Source of the DNA: Bacteroidales bacterium
Lineage (GTDB): Bacteria; Bacteroidota; Bacteroidia; Bacteroidales; F082
Direction: 5' to 3'
NCBI GenBank assembly: GCA_017553625.1
Contig: JAFZKP010000047.1
Coordinates: forward strand, 124,001-188,000
DNA: 64,000 nt
Below the pieces are notes generated by a model. That model worked only from the letters and a program-made list of their open reading frames with translations. It had not been told where the DNA came from and did no database searches. A program made the translations under genes and the position numbers. Positions 15,559 through 24,056 of this stretch are shown in pieces (the stretch's first letter is position 1; every line of letters starts with the position of its first letter).

Positions 15559-16008
15559 ATGAAAAAGGTATTATATATAGTATTTCTTGCAGTTTTGATG
15601 TGGTCTTGCGGAAATGACGAAAACAAGATAAATACGGGTTTGGTGAACAATCCGGCGTCTGCGCAAGGAAACTCAAACAGCAAAGAGCCTAAGATCGAGT
15701 TTGTCGTAACTGACCATGATTTCGGCAAGATGATTCAGGGAGAGCAGGTGTCTTTTTCTTATAAATTCACGAATACAGGCAACGCTCCATTGATTATTAG
15801 CGCCGTCGAGAAGACCTGCGGATGCACCGATACAAGATTCCCGAAAGACCCAATAAAACCTGGTGAAAGCGGTGCCATAAGCATCACTTACGACAGCAAG
15901 GGTCACAAGGGTTTTCAAAACAAACGCATAATCGTAAAGGCGAACACCAACCCTTCCGAAACAATTTTGAAATTCAAGGCAAGAGTTGAGACGGTCGACA
16001 CATTTTAA
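15559..16008 (+). CDS. DUF1573 lipoprotein
   Basis: 149 residues. A lipoprotein signal (LAVLMWSC, Cys17) is followed by a short linker and one DUF1573 immunoglobulin-like domain: HDFGKMIQGEQVSFSYKFTN, GNAPLIISAVEKTCGCT, IKPGESGAISITYDSKG. DUF1573 proteins are common Bacteroidetes envelope proteins of unknown function. It stands before yajC, ybbR and coaE, a conserved Bacteroidetes gene order that usually begins with nusB; here nusB is about 26 kb away (41768-42730). Confidence 0.88.
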   Translation: MKKVLYIVFLAVLMWSCGNDENKINTGLVNNPASAQGNSNSKEPKIEFVVTDHDFGKMIQGEQVSFSYKFTNTGNAPLIISAVEKTCGCTDTRFPKDPIKPGESGAISITYDSKGHKGFQNKRIIVKANTNPSETILKFKARVETVDTF

Positions 16009-16046
16009 ATCTTAAATTTTGAATTATAAATCTTAAATAATTAAAT

Positions 16047-16370
16047 ATGAACACATTAAACATGTTTTTACTTGATGCCCCAGCACCGGGACAACCAGGA
16101 GGCAGCTGGTCAAGTCTTTTGTTAATTGTGGTGATTTTCGTCATTTTCTGGCTGTTTATCATCCGTCCACAGAACAAGAAACAAAAAGAAGCACAGAGAT
16201 TCCGTGAATCATTGCAGAAAGGCGACAAAGTCATCACCATTGGCGGAATCCATGGAAAAATCGACGAAGTCAAGGCTACGACAGCCATCGTCACCATCGA
16301 CAACAATGTGAAAATCGAGATAGAAAAGTCCGCTTTGGTCGGAGATCCGAGCCAATTAGGTCAAGCATAA
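16047..16370 (+). CDS. yajC: Sec translocon accessory protein YajC
   Basis: 107 residues. A Gly/Pro-rich start is followed by one membrane helix (SLLLIVVIFVIFWLFII), then the family signature RPQNKKQKEAQRFRESLQKGDKVITIGGIHGKI. YajC associates with SecDF in the inner membrane. It follows the DUF1573 gene by 38 bp and precedes the ybbR gene by 26 bp, so all are probably co-transcribed with coaE. Confidence 0.93.
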   Translation: MNTLNMFLLDAPAPGQPGGSWSSLLLIVVIFVIFWLFIIRPQNKKQKEAQRFRESLQKGDKVITIGGIHGKIDEVKATTAIVTIDNNVKIEIEKSALVGDPSQLGQA

Positions 16371-16396
16371 TATCTTAAATCAACACTTTAAGTGAA

Positions 16397-17335
16397 ATGG
16401 CAAAAGACGAACAGAATCAGAGTCTTAGACGTTTCAGCGGAATGGTAATATTCATACTGATCGCCACTTTGTTATGGTTAATAATAAAGCTATCAGACAC
16501 TTATACTGTTACATCGCCTTTTGCCATTCATTTTGTCGAAGTTCCAGCCGACCACCTCGTCATGAACGACTCAAAAGTGTCGGCAACAATGACGACAACA
16601 GGGTTCAAACTCCTGAATTATTACTTCAAAACCAAATCAAACCGAAAGATTGAAATCTCTCTGAAAGAGGTAAAATACAGGAAATTCGACACCAACAGGT
16701 ATTCCATAAACGGGCGTTTCGTGGAGGAGAAAATAGCCGAATTCATGTCGACAAATCCAAACGATGTCAAGCTTACCGATGAAAACGTCTATTTTTCAAT
16801 GAGTACGCTCGCCTCGAAAAGAGTGAAAATCGTTCCGAAAACAAATATCACTTTCGAGAAACAATACAATTTTTACGGTGAGCCTGTTGCAACACCAGAC
16901 TCCATCACCGTGTACGGTTCAGCTGATAACATCAACAACATCAACGAAGTACACACAGAAACCATCAACAGGAAGAATGTCCATCAAAACATAAACACGA
17001 GTGCCAAAATCGACTTGGCAGAAGGTTTTTACGCCGACTTCGACCATGTTGACATTTCAATAAGCGTGGAGAAGTTCACGGAAGCGGAAGTTGTAGTGCC
17101 TATTGGCATTCCCGAGAATCTAAAACTTCATCTTTACCCGAACAAAGCGAGCATTAGGTATATCGTGGCGATGAAAGACTATGCCATCATCAACAGTCTC
17201 TCATTCAAGGCTGAAATTGACACTACCAACATGTTTTTCAACGATTTTCTGCCTGTAAAACTGGTTTTGTACCCAAACAACACCCAGATTATTAAGGTCG
17301 ATCCGAAAGAGGTTGAATACATTATCATCCAGTAA
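16397..17335 (+). CDS. YbbR-like domain membrane protein
   Basis: 312 residues. One N-terminal membrane helix (GMVIFILIATLLWLIIKLS) anchors extracytoplasmic YbbR-type repeats: FAIHFVEVPADHLVM and later VRIVPKTNITFEKQYNFYGEPVATPDSITVYGSADNINNI, a typical YbbR strand pattern. In Firmicutes YbbR (CdaR) regulates the diadenylate cyclase; in Bacteroidetes the role is not established. It sits between yajC and coaE and ends 1 bp before the GTG start of coaE. Confidence 0.82.
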   Translation: MAKDEQNQSLRRFSGMVIFILIATLLWLIIKLSDTYTVTSPFAIHFVEVPADHLVMNDSKVSATMTTTGFKLLNYYFKTKSNRKIEISLKEVKYRKFDTNRYSINGRFVEEKIAEFMSTNPNDVKLTDENVYFSMSTLASKRVKIVPKTNITFEKQYNFYGEPVATPDSITVYGSADNINNINEVHTETINRKNVHQNINTSAKIDLAEGFYADFDHVDISISVEKFTEAEVVVPIGIPENLKLHLYPNKASIRYIVAMKDYAIINSLSFKAEIDTTNMFFNDFLPVKLVLYPNNTQIIKVDPKEVEYIIIQ

Positions 17336-17336
17336 A

Positions 17337-17915
17337 GTGAAAAAGATTGGAATCACCGGCAATATCGGCAGCGGAAAGAGTTTCGTCTGCAAGATTTTCG
17401 AAAGCCTTGGCATCCCCGTGTTTTATTCCGACGACGAGACAAAGAAACTTTATCTTATTCCTTCCGTAAAAGAATTGATAATCAACAGATTCGGACAAGA
17501 AGTGTATTTCGTTGACGGCACATTAAACAAGAAGCTCCTCTCCTACCATCTTTTCAAAAACGAGGAAGCTATGAAATTCATCGAATCGGTGCTCTATCCC
17601 GCTCTGAATCAACACTTTGACGAATGGTGCGAGCAACAGAAATCGCCTTATGTCTTGTACGAGTCGGCAATACTTTTTGAAAAGAATTACGGCAAGTATT
17701 TCGACAAGATAATTTTTGTCTCAGCATCAGAAGACATTCGTTTACAGCGAGTTATGAAACGCGACGATTGTTCTGAGGAAAATGTCCGTTCAAGGATGCG
17801 TTTGCAGTTAAGCGAAGATTTGAAGATTTCAAAAGCAGATTTCGTGATTTACAACGACGGCATCAAAGCTGTCGAGCCTCAAGTTGAAGCAATCAATAAG
17901 CTTCTATGTTGCTGA
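17337..17915 (+). CDS. coaE: Dephospho-CoA kinase
   Basis: 192 residues from a GTG at 17337, giving VKKIGITGNIGSGKS, which matches the usual family start; the ATG at 17313 would add eight residues and overlap ybbR. The P-loop is GNIGSGKS, followed by FYSDDETKKLY and a lid region MKRDDCSEENVRSRM. It catalyses the last step of CoA synthesis, ATP-dependent phosphorylation of the 3'-hydroxyl of dephospho-CoA. Its last 23 bp overlap the end of the convergent fucosidase gene. Confidence 0.92.
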   Translation: MKKIGITGNIGSGKSFVCKIFESLGIPVFYSDDETKKLYLIPSVKELIINRFGQEVYFVDGTLNKKLLSYHLFKNEEAMKFIESVLYPALNQHFDEWCEQQKSPYVLYESAILFEKNYGKYFDKIIFVSASEDIRLQRVMKRDDCSEENVRSRMRLQLSEDLKISKADFVIYNDGIKAVEPQVEAINKLLCC

Positions 17916-19317
17916 TACACAGCGGTCCACGGCTCTCATCGAAATAAATAATCAGCTTATCAAGTTCTACAGGGTCGAAGCGCACGATGCGTTTGTAACC
18001 AACTGTTGTTGTGGTGTCATAGGTGCGAATCGGGAAATACTCGCCGTCGAGAGCACCTTCAAGATAAAACGTCTTCACCCTCTGCCCCAGTTTCACGTAC
18101 TCCTGAATCATCACACGGCTCATAGTCACAGGCTTATCCATTGAAAATGAGATGGTTCCGTATGGATAGTCGTCATTTGTCGCCCAAAACGTCTCCGAAT
18201 CCCCGTCATTGACTTTTGAAGCGGAATAACTGCTGCCGCGCTCATCGTCGGCTCTAACTTTTGCATCAGCCAGAAGATTGTGATTCAATTCGTTAGATAT
18301 TCTATTATAAAACTCCACAGCACGTGCCGAATCAATCGGATGAATTTTCCCGTCAAGGGCAACCGGAAAATTAAGCAACAGATTAGCATTACGACCGACG
18401 CTTTTGTAATAAATGTCGCAAAGTTCATCAACAGTTTTCACCTTGTTATCCTCGCTTTCATGATAAAACCAACCCGGACGTATCGATACATCGACCTCGG
18501 CAGGAAGCCATTCAGTGCCGTTTTCAGCACCGAAAGTATTGATTCTCAAGTCAGTTTGACTTAATATTTGAGGCGCGTTACACCAGTTTGTTGCGCCTGC
18601 AAAACCTTTCTCGTTGCCAACCCAGCGCACCGTCTGATAAGGTCCGCCGAAAATCATTGCGTCAGGATGTTTTGAAAGCACTGTTTCCTTAGCGCGTTGA
18701 TAATCATAGTAGTTATCCGGGTCGATGGAACGCGTTTCGTTTGCGCCGCCATAGTATCCGTTGCCTCCGTTTGCACCGTCGAACCAAAATTCGAACAGCG
18801 GTCCATAATTACTCGTAAGCTCTTGAATCTGTTGATGATACGTTTCGACATACTCAAGAAAAGCGTATCTTGCGTTGTTTCTGTCCCAAGGCGAGCAATA
18901 TATTCCGAACTTCAGTCCATGTTTGCGGCAAGCGTCGGAAAACTCTTTCACAAGGTCGCCTTTGCCGTCTTTATATGGAGAGTTGCTGATATTGTAATCC
19001 GTTGATTTTGTTTGCCAAAGACAGAAACCGTCATGGTGTTTTGCTGTAAGGATAACGCCTTTCATTCCACAGTTTTTCAATGTTTGGACCCATTGCTCGC
19101 AGTCGAGGTTTTCAGGATTGAAAGTTGACGCAGGAGTGTCACCATAACCCCACTCAAGGTCGTTGAAAGTGTTCAAACCGAAATGAACAAAGGCGTACAT
19201 TTCAAGTTGTTGCCATGCAAGCTGACTCTCTGTCGGCACTGGATAAACCGGCGACGGGGCTTTGGTGCAGGAAGCCAAAACAAGCGTTATTATCGGAATT
19301 AAAATTATCTTTTTCAT
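17893..19317 (-). CDS. GH29 alpha-L-fucosidase, lipoprotein
   Basis: 474 residues from MKKIILIPIITLVLASC, a lipoprotein signal. The GH29 barrel shows YAFVHFGLNTFNDLEWGYGD, GVILTAKHHDGFCLW, and the nucleophile Asp180 in FEFWFDGANG. After the barrel comes an F5/8-type carbohydrate-binding-like domain (SETFWATNDDYPYGTISFSM...YIFDES). It should release fucose from host-type glycans at the cell surface or in the periplasm. The longer ORF from 19359 is rejected because the lipoprotein signal and -7 box (19322-19329) set the start. It is next to the glycan salvage genes, though divergent from them. The 3' end overlaps coaE by 23 bp. Confidence 0.9.
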   Translation of the reverse strand: MKKIILIPIITLVLASCTKAPSPVYPVPTESQLAWQQLEMYAFVHFGLNTFNDLEWGYGDTPASTFNPENLDCEQWVQTLKNCGMKGVILTAKHHDGFCLWQTKSTDYNISNSPYKDGKGDLVKEFSDACRKHGLKFGIYCSPWDRNNARYAFLEYVETYHQQIQELTSNYGPLFEFWFDGANGGNGYYGGANETRSIDPDNYYDYQRAKETVLSKHPDAMIFGGPYQTVRWVGNEKGFAGATNWCNAPQILSQTDLRINTFGAENGTEWLPAEVDVSIRPGWFYHESEDNKVKTVDELCDIYYKSVGRNANLLLNFPVALDGKIHPIDSARAVEFYNRISNELNHNLLADAKVRADDERGSSYSASKVNDGDSETFWATNDDYPYGTISFSMDKPVTMSRVMIQEYVKLGQRVKTFYLEGALDGEYFPIRTYDTTTTVGYKRIVRFDPVELDKLIIYFDESRGPLCISNIEAY

Positions 19318-19321
19318 TTTG

Positions 19322-19329
19322 CAAAAATA
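19322..19329 (-). promoter_or_regulatory. -7 box (TATTTTTG) for the fucosidase
   Basis: Full TAnnTTTG match 4 bp upstream of the ATG at 19317. If used, the transcript would be nearly leaderless. Confidence 0.45.
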
Positions 19330-19362
19330 AAATTTTTTCTTGCATTTCTGAAAAATCATTCC

Positions 19363-19370
19363 TAATTTTG
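19363..19370 (+). promoter_or_regulatory. -7 box (TAATTTTG) for the T9SS adhesin-like gene
   Basis: Full TAnnTTTG match, 43 bp before the ATG at 19414, divergent from the fucosidase promoter. A palindromic TTAATTAATTATCG-type AT tract lies between box and gene. Confidence 0.5.
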
Positions 19371-19413
19371 TAGGTTAATTAATTATCGTAATTAATCTTA
19401 AAAATTTATAGAA

Positions 19414-21891
19414 ATGAGAAAACTTTACTTGACGCTTTTAGCATTGTTAATCAGCACGATGGCCTTTTCGCAAGTCATTGTGGATGAAGGATTTGAGATA
19501 GGTAACACTGTAGGAGAAACGCCAGTGGGCTGGATTTGCAGCGACAACGGCTGGAAAGCCGGCATCACCATTCCAGACGACAACGAAGCCCGCGGACGCA
19601 AGCCTCATACCGGCGACTGGTACATGTATGCCACCTACAACACCGATGTCTGGACATATAAGCAAATCAGTGTGACATCAGGCGAATACTATCGCGTGTC
19701 GTTCTGGTATTCCACTTGGCATGTCGACCATTTTAACCTGGAAGTCAAAGCAGGTGCAAGTGCCAACCCTTCAGCCATGACGGTAACAGTGGTTCCGCAA
19801 TTCATCGTTGACAACGAAGAGTATCAACAGGCTTCTGCGGTGTTTCAGGCTACAAGCACAGGAAACTTCTACGTAGGATTCCACAGCACGGCCACCAACA
19901 TGCCTTGGTATCTGTCGATTGACGACGTCGTTATCGAACACACCGCCCAGTATTATTTCGACTTGGAGCAACTCACTCCTGACACAACTGTTTACTTCGG
20001 CGAATCGGCTTATCTCCGTTTCTTGCTCAGCAACACTGGAGAGCAGTCTGATACTTACCAGTTTGCAAATACAAGTTCATTGCCGATCGAGTTTTATCAA
20101 AACGGCTCACAGGTCAGTCAGGTAGCTTTACCATATAACACATCTGTTGAGTTGGTTGCAAAAGCGACTTTGCCGATGAATCTTACCAACAACCAGACGC
20201 TGCACGCCACTTTCAATGTGACATCTGCACATTCAGCACCGGCACAGTCGGCAGATTATACAATCACAGCCATACAGCCATTCAGTTCTTTCCCATTGAT
20301 GGAAGGCTTTGAAAATGCGACATTCCCTCCGGCGGGATGGCAGAACGTCGCCACAAACGGCACCTACGTCTTTGACCGCAGGACATCCAACGACTGGCCG
20401 GCCTGCACACCACACGACGAGAGCTCGGCGATGGCTCGCTATTACTGCTACACCAATCCGGCAGGCAGCAAATGCTCATTGATTTCACCGAAGATGCAGC
20501 TCAGCGCGACAGACAACACCGTCCGTTACTGGATTTTCCGCAACTACAATAACAATATCATGGGTCCGGACAGAATCAACGTGTACTACTCCCCGACCAC
20601 CAACACCGCGGACGGCATCTTGCTCGGCACAGTGCATCGCAACACCATGCTTGAGCCTGTTGTCGGCGAAAACAGCGACTGGTACGAAATCAGCTATACG
20701 TTCGACAGCCCTGAAGGCTATGGATTCATTATTTTTGAAGGAGAAAGCGGCTACGGCTGGAACCTCTGCATCGACGATATTTACATCAACTCGACATCGG
20801 TAGATAACAACCCGCCGACAGTCGTGTCACTACAAGGCACACAGACCTGGGCAGACACCGAGATGGACATCACTTTAAGAATCTATGACGAGTCGGACGT
20901 TCCGAACCAGATGCAAGCCACATATACCATTGGCGGTCAGTCGCATGACATCACATTGACAAAGTCATCGAAGTCTAACTACGATTTCACGGCGACATTG
21001 CCTGCGCAGCCGAACCATACCACTGCAAGCATCATTTTCCATCTTGCCGATGTTCTTGGTCACACTGCCGATTCCGACCCATACGAACTGCATTGGGACT
21101 GGCAGGCTCCTGTCCTTCTCGAAGGCTTTGAGGGTCAGCAGTTTCCTCCAGCGGGCTGGTCGATAGAATCGCTCAACATGAGCTGGTTCACATGGTACAG
21201 GGCAAGCGCCGAATGGGCAACGACATACTTCGGCGAAGAATACCATGTCATCCCACCACAAGGCACGAAGATGGCAGCTCTTGAATGGGACGAGTCGGAG
21301 GAATGGGGACCGCAGGACGAGGCTCTCGTCACTCCGTTGATAGCAATCAGCCGCCCGTCTGTGCTGACTTTCGAGACATCATGCGTGTATGGTATTCCAG
21401 ATTATCAAGACCATTACGAAGTTGATGTTTTGAACACCAACACAGGCTCATGGACCACACTCTGGGACGGTGTCTACCAGCCTCAAATGCTCAACAACTT
21501 CGACGAACCTGTAAGCATCGATTTGTCAGAGTACCAAGGCTCAAACATCAGATTGAGATGGCGCGGTCGCAACAACGGCACGGACATTTTGACTTATTCT
21601 TGGTTTATCGACAAGGTGAAAGTTGTTGCTACAGACACAATCGACTGCGTAAATGAGTTCTCACTCAAATCAGAGATTTACCCGAATCCTGTCAATAACA
21701 CATTGACAATCAGCGCAGAAGAAGATATTCAGAGCATCAGCATCTACAACATTCTTTCCGTCAAGGTGATGGAGATGGCAATTAACAACAAGGAAGCCGT
21801 CCTCGACCTGTCGAACCTTGAAGCTGGTGTTTACATGATTGAGATTTTGGGTAAAAACGAAAAGAGCATCAAGACATTTATCAAGAAATGA
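19414..21891 (+). CDS. Secreted choice-of-anchor J / cleaved adhesin-type protein, T9SS type A
   Basis: 825 residues with a Sec signal peptide (LYLTLLALLISTMAFSQ). Three jelly-roll, MAM-like choice-of-anchor J modules begin with EGFE: VDEGFEIGNTVGETPVGW, MEGFENATFPPAGW and LEGFEGQQFPPAGW. A beta-sandwich linker (VVSLQGTQTWADTEMDITLR) separates the last two. The last 80 residues are a type A sorting domain (EIYPNPVNNTLTI, SIYNILSVKV, LSNLEAGVYMIEI, KTFIKK). It should be surface-exposed after T9SS export and may bind glycans or proteins. It overlaps galK by 4 bp (ATGA), so this surface protein is tied to the sugar operon. Confidence 0.85.
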   Translation: MRKLYLTLLALLISTMAFSQVIVDEGFEIGNTVGETPVGWICSDNGWKAGITIPDDNEARGRKPHTGDWYMYATYNTDVWTYKQISVTSGEYYRVSFWYSTWHVDHFNLEVKAGASANPSAMTVTVVPQFIVDNEEYQQASAVFQATSTGNFYVGFHSTATNMPWYLSIDDVVIEHTAQYYFDLEQLTPDTTVYFGESAYLRFLLSNTGEQSDTYQFANTSSLPIEFYQNGSQVSQVALPYNTSVELVAKATLPMNLTNNQTLHATFNVTSAHSAPAQSADYTITAIQPFSSFPLMEGFENATFPPAGWQNVATNGTYVFDRRTSNDWPACTPHDESSAMARYYCYTNPAGSKCSLISPKMQLSATDNTVRYWIFRNYNNNIMGPDRINVYYSPTTNTADGILLGTVHRNTMLEPVVGENSDWYEISYTFDSPEGYGFIIFEGESGYGWNLCIDDIYINSTSVDNNPPTVVSLQGTQTWADTEMDITLRIYDESDVPNQMQATYTIGGQSHDITLTKSSKSNYDFTATLPAQPNHTTASIIFHLADVLGHTADSDPYELHWDWQAPVLLEGFEGQQFPPAGWSIESLNMSWFTWYRASAEWATTYFGEEYHVIPPQGTKMAALEWDESEEWGPQDEALVTPLIAISRPSVLTFETSCVYGIPDYQDHYEVDVLNTNTGSWTTLWDGVYQPQMLNNFDEPVSIDLSEYQGSNIRLRWRGRNNGTDILTYSWFIDKVKVVATDTIDCVNEFSLKSEIYPNPVNNTLTISAEEDIQSISIYNILSVKVMEMAINNKEAVLDLSNLEAGVYMIEILGKNEKSIKTFIKK

Positions 21892-23039
21892 TGGATATAA
21901 AAGCTATAAAAGACAAGTTCAACTCGTTGTTTGGCAACGAGTTACGACTTTACACCTCACCAGGTCGCGTGAATCTGATCGGCGAACACACCGACTACAA
22001 CGGAGGTTTTGTGTTTCCCGGAGCCATCGACAAAGGCATATATGCAGCAATAAATCCTAACGGAACAGACAAAATCAGAGTCTACTCCATTGACTATCAG
22101 GCAATGAGTGAGTTCGGGATGCGTGAGGATGATGCGCCAAAAGAAGCTTGGGCGAGATATATCTTCGGCGTGGTGAGAGAGATGCAGAAGCGCGGTTTTG
22201 AGCCGAAGGGCTTCGACGCTGTGTTTGCCGGCGACGTGCCGCTTGGAGCAGGGATGTCATCGTCAGCAGCGTTGGAAAGCACTTTCGCATTCGCGTTGAA
22301 CGACATTTATAAATTAGGTATCGACAAGTTTGAGCTTGCACGAATCGGGCAGTCGACCGAGCACAACTACTGCGGCGTTAAATGCGGCATCATGGACCAG
22401 TTCGCCTCCATTTTCGGCAAGAAAGGCCATCTCATGCGCCTCAACTGCGCCACTATGGAGTTTGAATACTTCCCGTTTGACCCGAAAGGATATAAGGTCG
22501 TTTTGCTTGATACCGTCGTGAAACACGAGTTGGCATCTTCGGCATACAACAAACGCCGTGAGTCATGCGAAAACGCGTGCGCCCACATTGCAGCAAAGCA
22601 TCCGGAAGTGAAATATCTCAGCGATGCCACAATACAGATGCTCGACGAGGTTAAAAACGAGATTTCTAACGAGGATTACATGCGTGCCAAGTACGTCATC
22701 GGCGAGAAGCAACGTGTTTTGGACGTTTGCGACGCTTTGGAGAAAGGCGATTACGAGACGGTCGGCGACCGCATGTATGGCACGCATCATGGCATGAGCA
22801 AGGAATATGAAGTGAGCTGCGACGAGCTCGATTTCCTGAACGATATAGCAAAGGAATGCGGTGTCACAGGCTCGCGCGTGATGGGTGGCGGTTTCGGCGG
22901 TTGCACGATAAACCTTGTAAAAGAGAATTTATACGATAAGTTCATTGCAACAGCAAAAGAGAGATTCAATAAGAGATTCGGACATGAGCCGAAAGTGTAC
23001 AATGTCATCATTTCTGACGGAGCACGTCGCATAGAATGA
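21888..23039 (+). CDS. galK: Galactokinase
   Basis: 383 residues of the GHMP kinase family. The galactokinase signature PGRVNLIGEHTDYNGGFV is near the start, the ATP-binding loop is VPLGAGMSSSAALE, and the C-terminal motif is GSRVMGGGFGGCTINLV. It phosphorylates galactose at C1 (Leloir pathway). Its start overlaps the preceding secreted protein gene by 4 bp, and it is followed by a sugar nucleotidyltransferase and an MFS hexose transporter. Galactose released from host glycans is the likely substrate; the context suggests mixed galactose/hexosamine salvage. Confidence 0.95.
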   Translation: MMDIKAIKDKFNSLFGNELRLYTSPGRVNLIGEHTDYNGGFVFPGAIDKGIYAAINPNGTDKIRVYSIDYQAMSEFGMREDDAPKEAWARYIFGVVREMQKRGFEPKGFDAVFAGDVPLGAGMSSSAALESTFAFALNDIYKLGIDKFELARIGQSTEHNYCGVKCGIMDQFASIFGKKGHLMRLNCATMEFEYFPFDPKGYKVVLLDTVVKHELASSAYNKRRESCENACAHIAAKHPEVKYLSDATIQMLDEVKNEISNEDYMRAKYVIGEKQRVLDVCDALEKGDYETVGDRMYGTHHGMSKEYEVSCDELDFLNDIAKECGVTGSRVMGGGFGGCTINLVKENLYDKFIATAKERFNKRFGHEPKVYNVIISDGARRIE

Positions 23040-23044
23040 AGCCC

Positions 23045-23071
23045 GTAGGTGCAACACAGCGTTGCGCGTAC
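23045..23071. repeat. Palindromic repeat, GTAGG...CGTACAGGAT type, copy 1
   Basis: Imperfect 11-bp stem (GTAGGTGCAAC / GTTGCGCGTAC) with a 5-nt loop, followed by AGGAT. The element at 24003-24030 has the same outer ends and the same AGGAT flank. It lies in the leader of the nucleotidyltransferase gene. Confidence 0.6.
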
Positions 23072-23106
23072 AGGATGAGATGAAAAAATTATTAAAAGTT
23101 ATAAAA

Positions 23107-24006
23107 ATGAAGCCAACATTATTAGTTTTAGCAGCTGGAATGGGCTCGCGGTATGGAGCCCTGAAGCAGATGGACGGTGTGGGTCCAAACAATGAAGCGA
23201 TTCTGGATTATTCGATTTATGACGCAAAGCGCGCAGGTTTCGGCAAGGTCGTTTTCGTTATCAGGAAAGATTTTGCAGAAGCGTTCGAGAAAATCAACAA
23301 CAGCGAAAAGTTCGGAATCCCTGTAGAGTATGTGTATCAAGGTCTTGAGTGCATTCCGGAAGGCTACAAAGTGCCTGAAGGACGTGTTAAGCCTTGGGGA
23401 ACAGGCCACGCCGTTTTGATGGCAGCCAACGTGATTCACGAACCCTTCGCAGTCATCAACGCCGACGATTTCTACGGCAAAGAGGCATACGAAGTCCTTG
23501 CGAAATATTTGATGGAATGTGAAGGAAAAACCGGTGCTTACTCGATGGTCGCCTACAAACTGAAGAACACCTTGTCGGATTTCGGGACAGTATCAAGAGG
23601 CGTGTGCACAAGCAACAGATGCAACTATCTCCAGACAATCGTGGAGCGCACTTCTATTGCAAAGACAGCGGAAGGCGCAGCTTACACTGACGAAACAGGC
23701 GAGCACTCCCTCCCACTCGACACCCTCGTTTCGATGAACTTCTTCGGTTTTACACCTGATTTCTTGGGTTATCTTGAGGCAGGTTTCAAAGAGTTTTTGG
23801 ACGGTCCAGCTCAGACAAACATCAAAGCCGAGTTTTATATTCCTTTGATGGTCAATAATTTAATCAACGCAAAGAAGGCAAAATTGAAAGTCTTGTCGAG
23901 TGATGCTGTTTGGTTTGGCGTAACATACAAAGAGGATAAGCCAGATGTCGTTAAAAAGATTCAGAATCTTATTGACAAAAACGTGTACCCGAAAAATTTA
24001 TGGTAG
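23107..24006 (+). CDS. Sugar-1-phosphate nucleotidyltransferase-like protein
   Basis: 299 residues from MKPTLLVLAAGMGSRYGALKQ; the ATG at 23062 would put the palindrome at 23045-23071 in the coding region. The Rossmann-like NTP-transferase start LAAGMGSRYG, VFVIRKDF, and the metal-binding NADDFYG are present. Between galK and a hexose transporter, and with a NahK-like kinase nearby, it may make a UDP-sugar from galactose-1-P, GlcNAc-1-P or GalNAc-1-P; the substrate is not shown by the sequence. Its stop codon lies inside a palindromic repeat. Confidence 0.85.
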   Translation: MKPTLLVLAAGMGSRYGALKQMDGVGPNNEAILDYSIYDAKRAGFGKVVFVIRKDFAEAFEKINNSEKFGIPVEYVYQGLECIPEGYKVPEGRVKPWGTGHAVLMAANVIHEPFAVINADDFYGKEAYEVLAKYLMECEGKTGAYSMVAYKLKNTLSDFGTVSRGVCTSNRCNYLQTIVERTSIAKTAEGAAYTDETGEHSLPLDTLVSMNFFGFTPDFLGYLEAGFKEFLDGPAQTNIKAEFYIPLMVNNLINAKKAKLKVLSSDAVWFGVTYKEDKPDVVKKIQNLIDKNVYPKNLW

Positions 24007-24030
24007 GGACAAGGCATGCCTTGTCCGTAC
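24003..24030. repeat. Palindromic repeat overlapping the stop codon, GTAGG...CGTACAGGAT type, copy 2
   Basis: A 20-bp perfect palindrome (GGACAAGGCATGCCTTGTCC) within GTAG...GTAC ends, followed by AGGAT. Its GTAG supplies the TAG stop codon (24004-24006) of the nucleotidyltransferase gene. Confidence 0.75.
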
Positions 24031-24056
24031 AGGATATTAAATAAAGAATAAAAATT

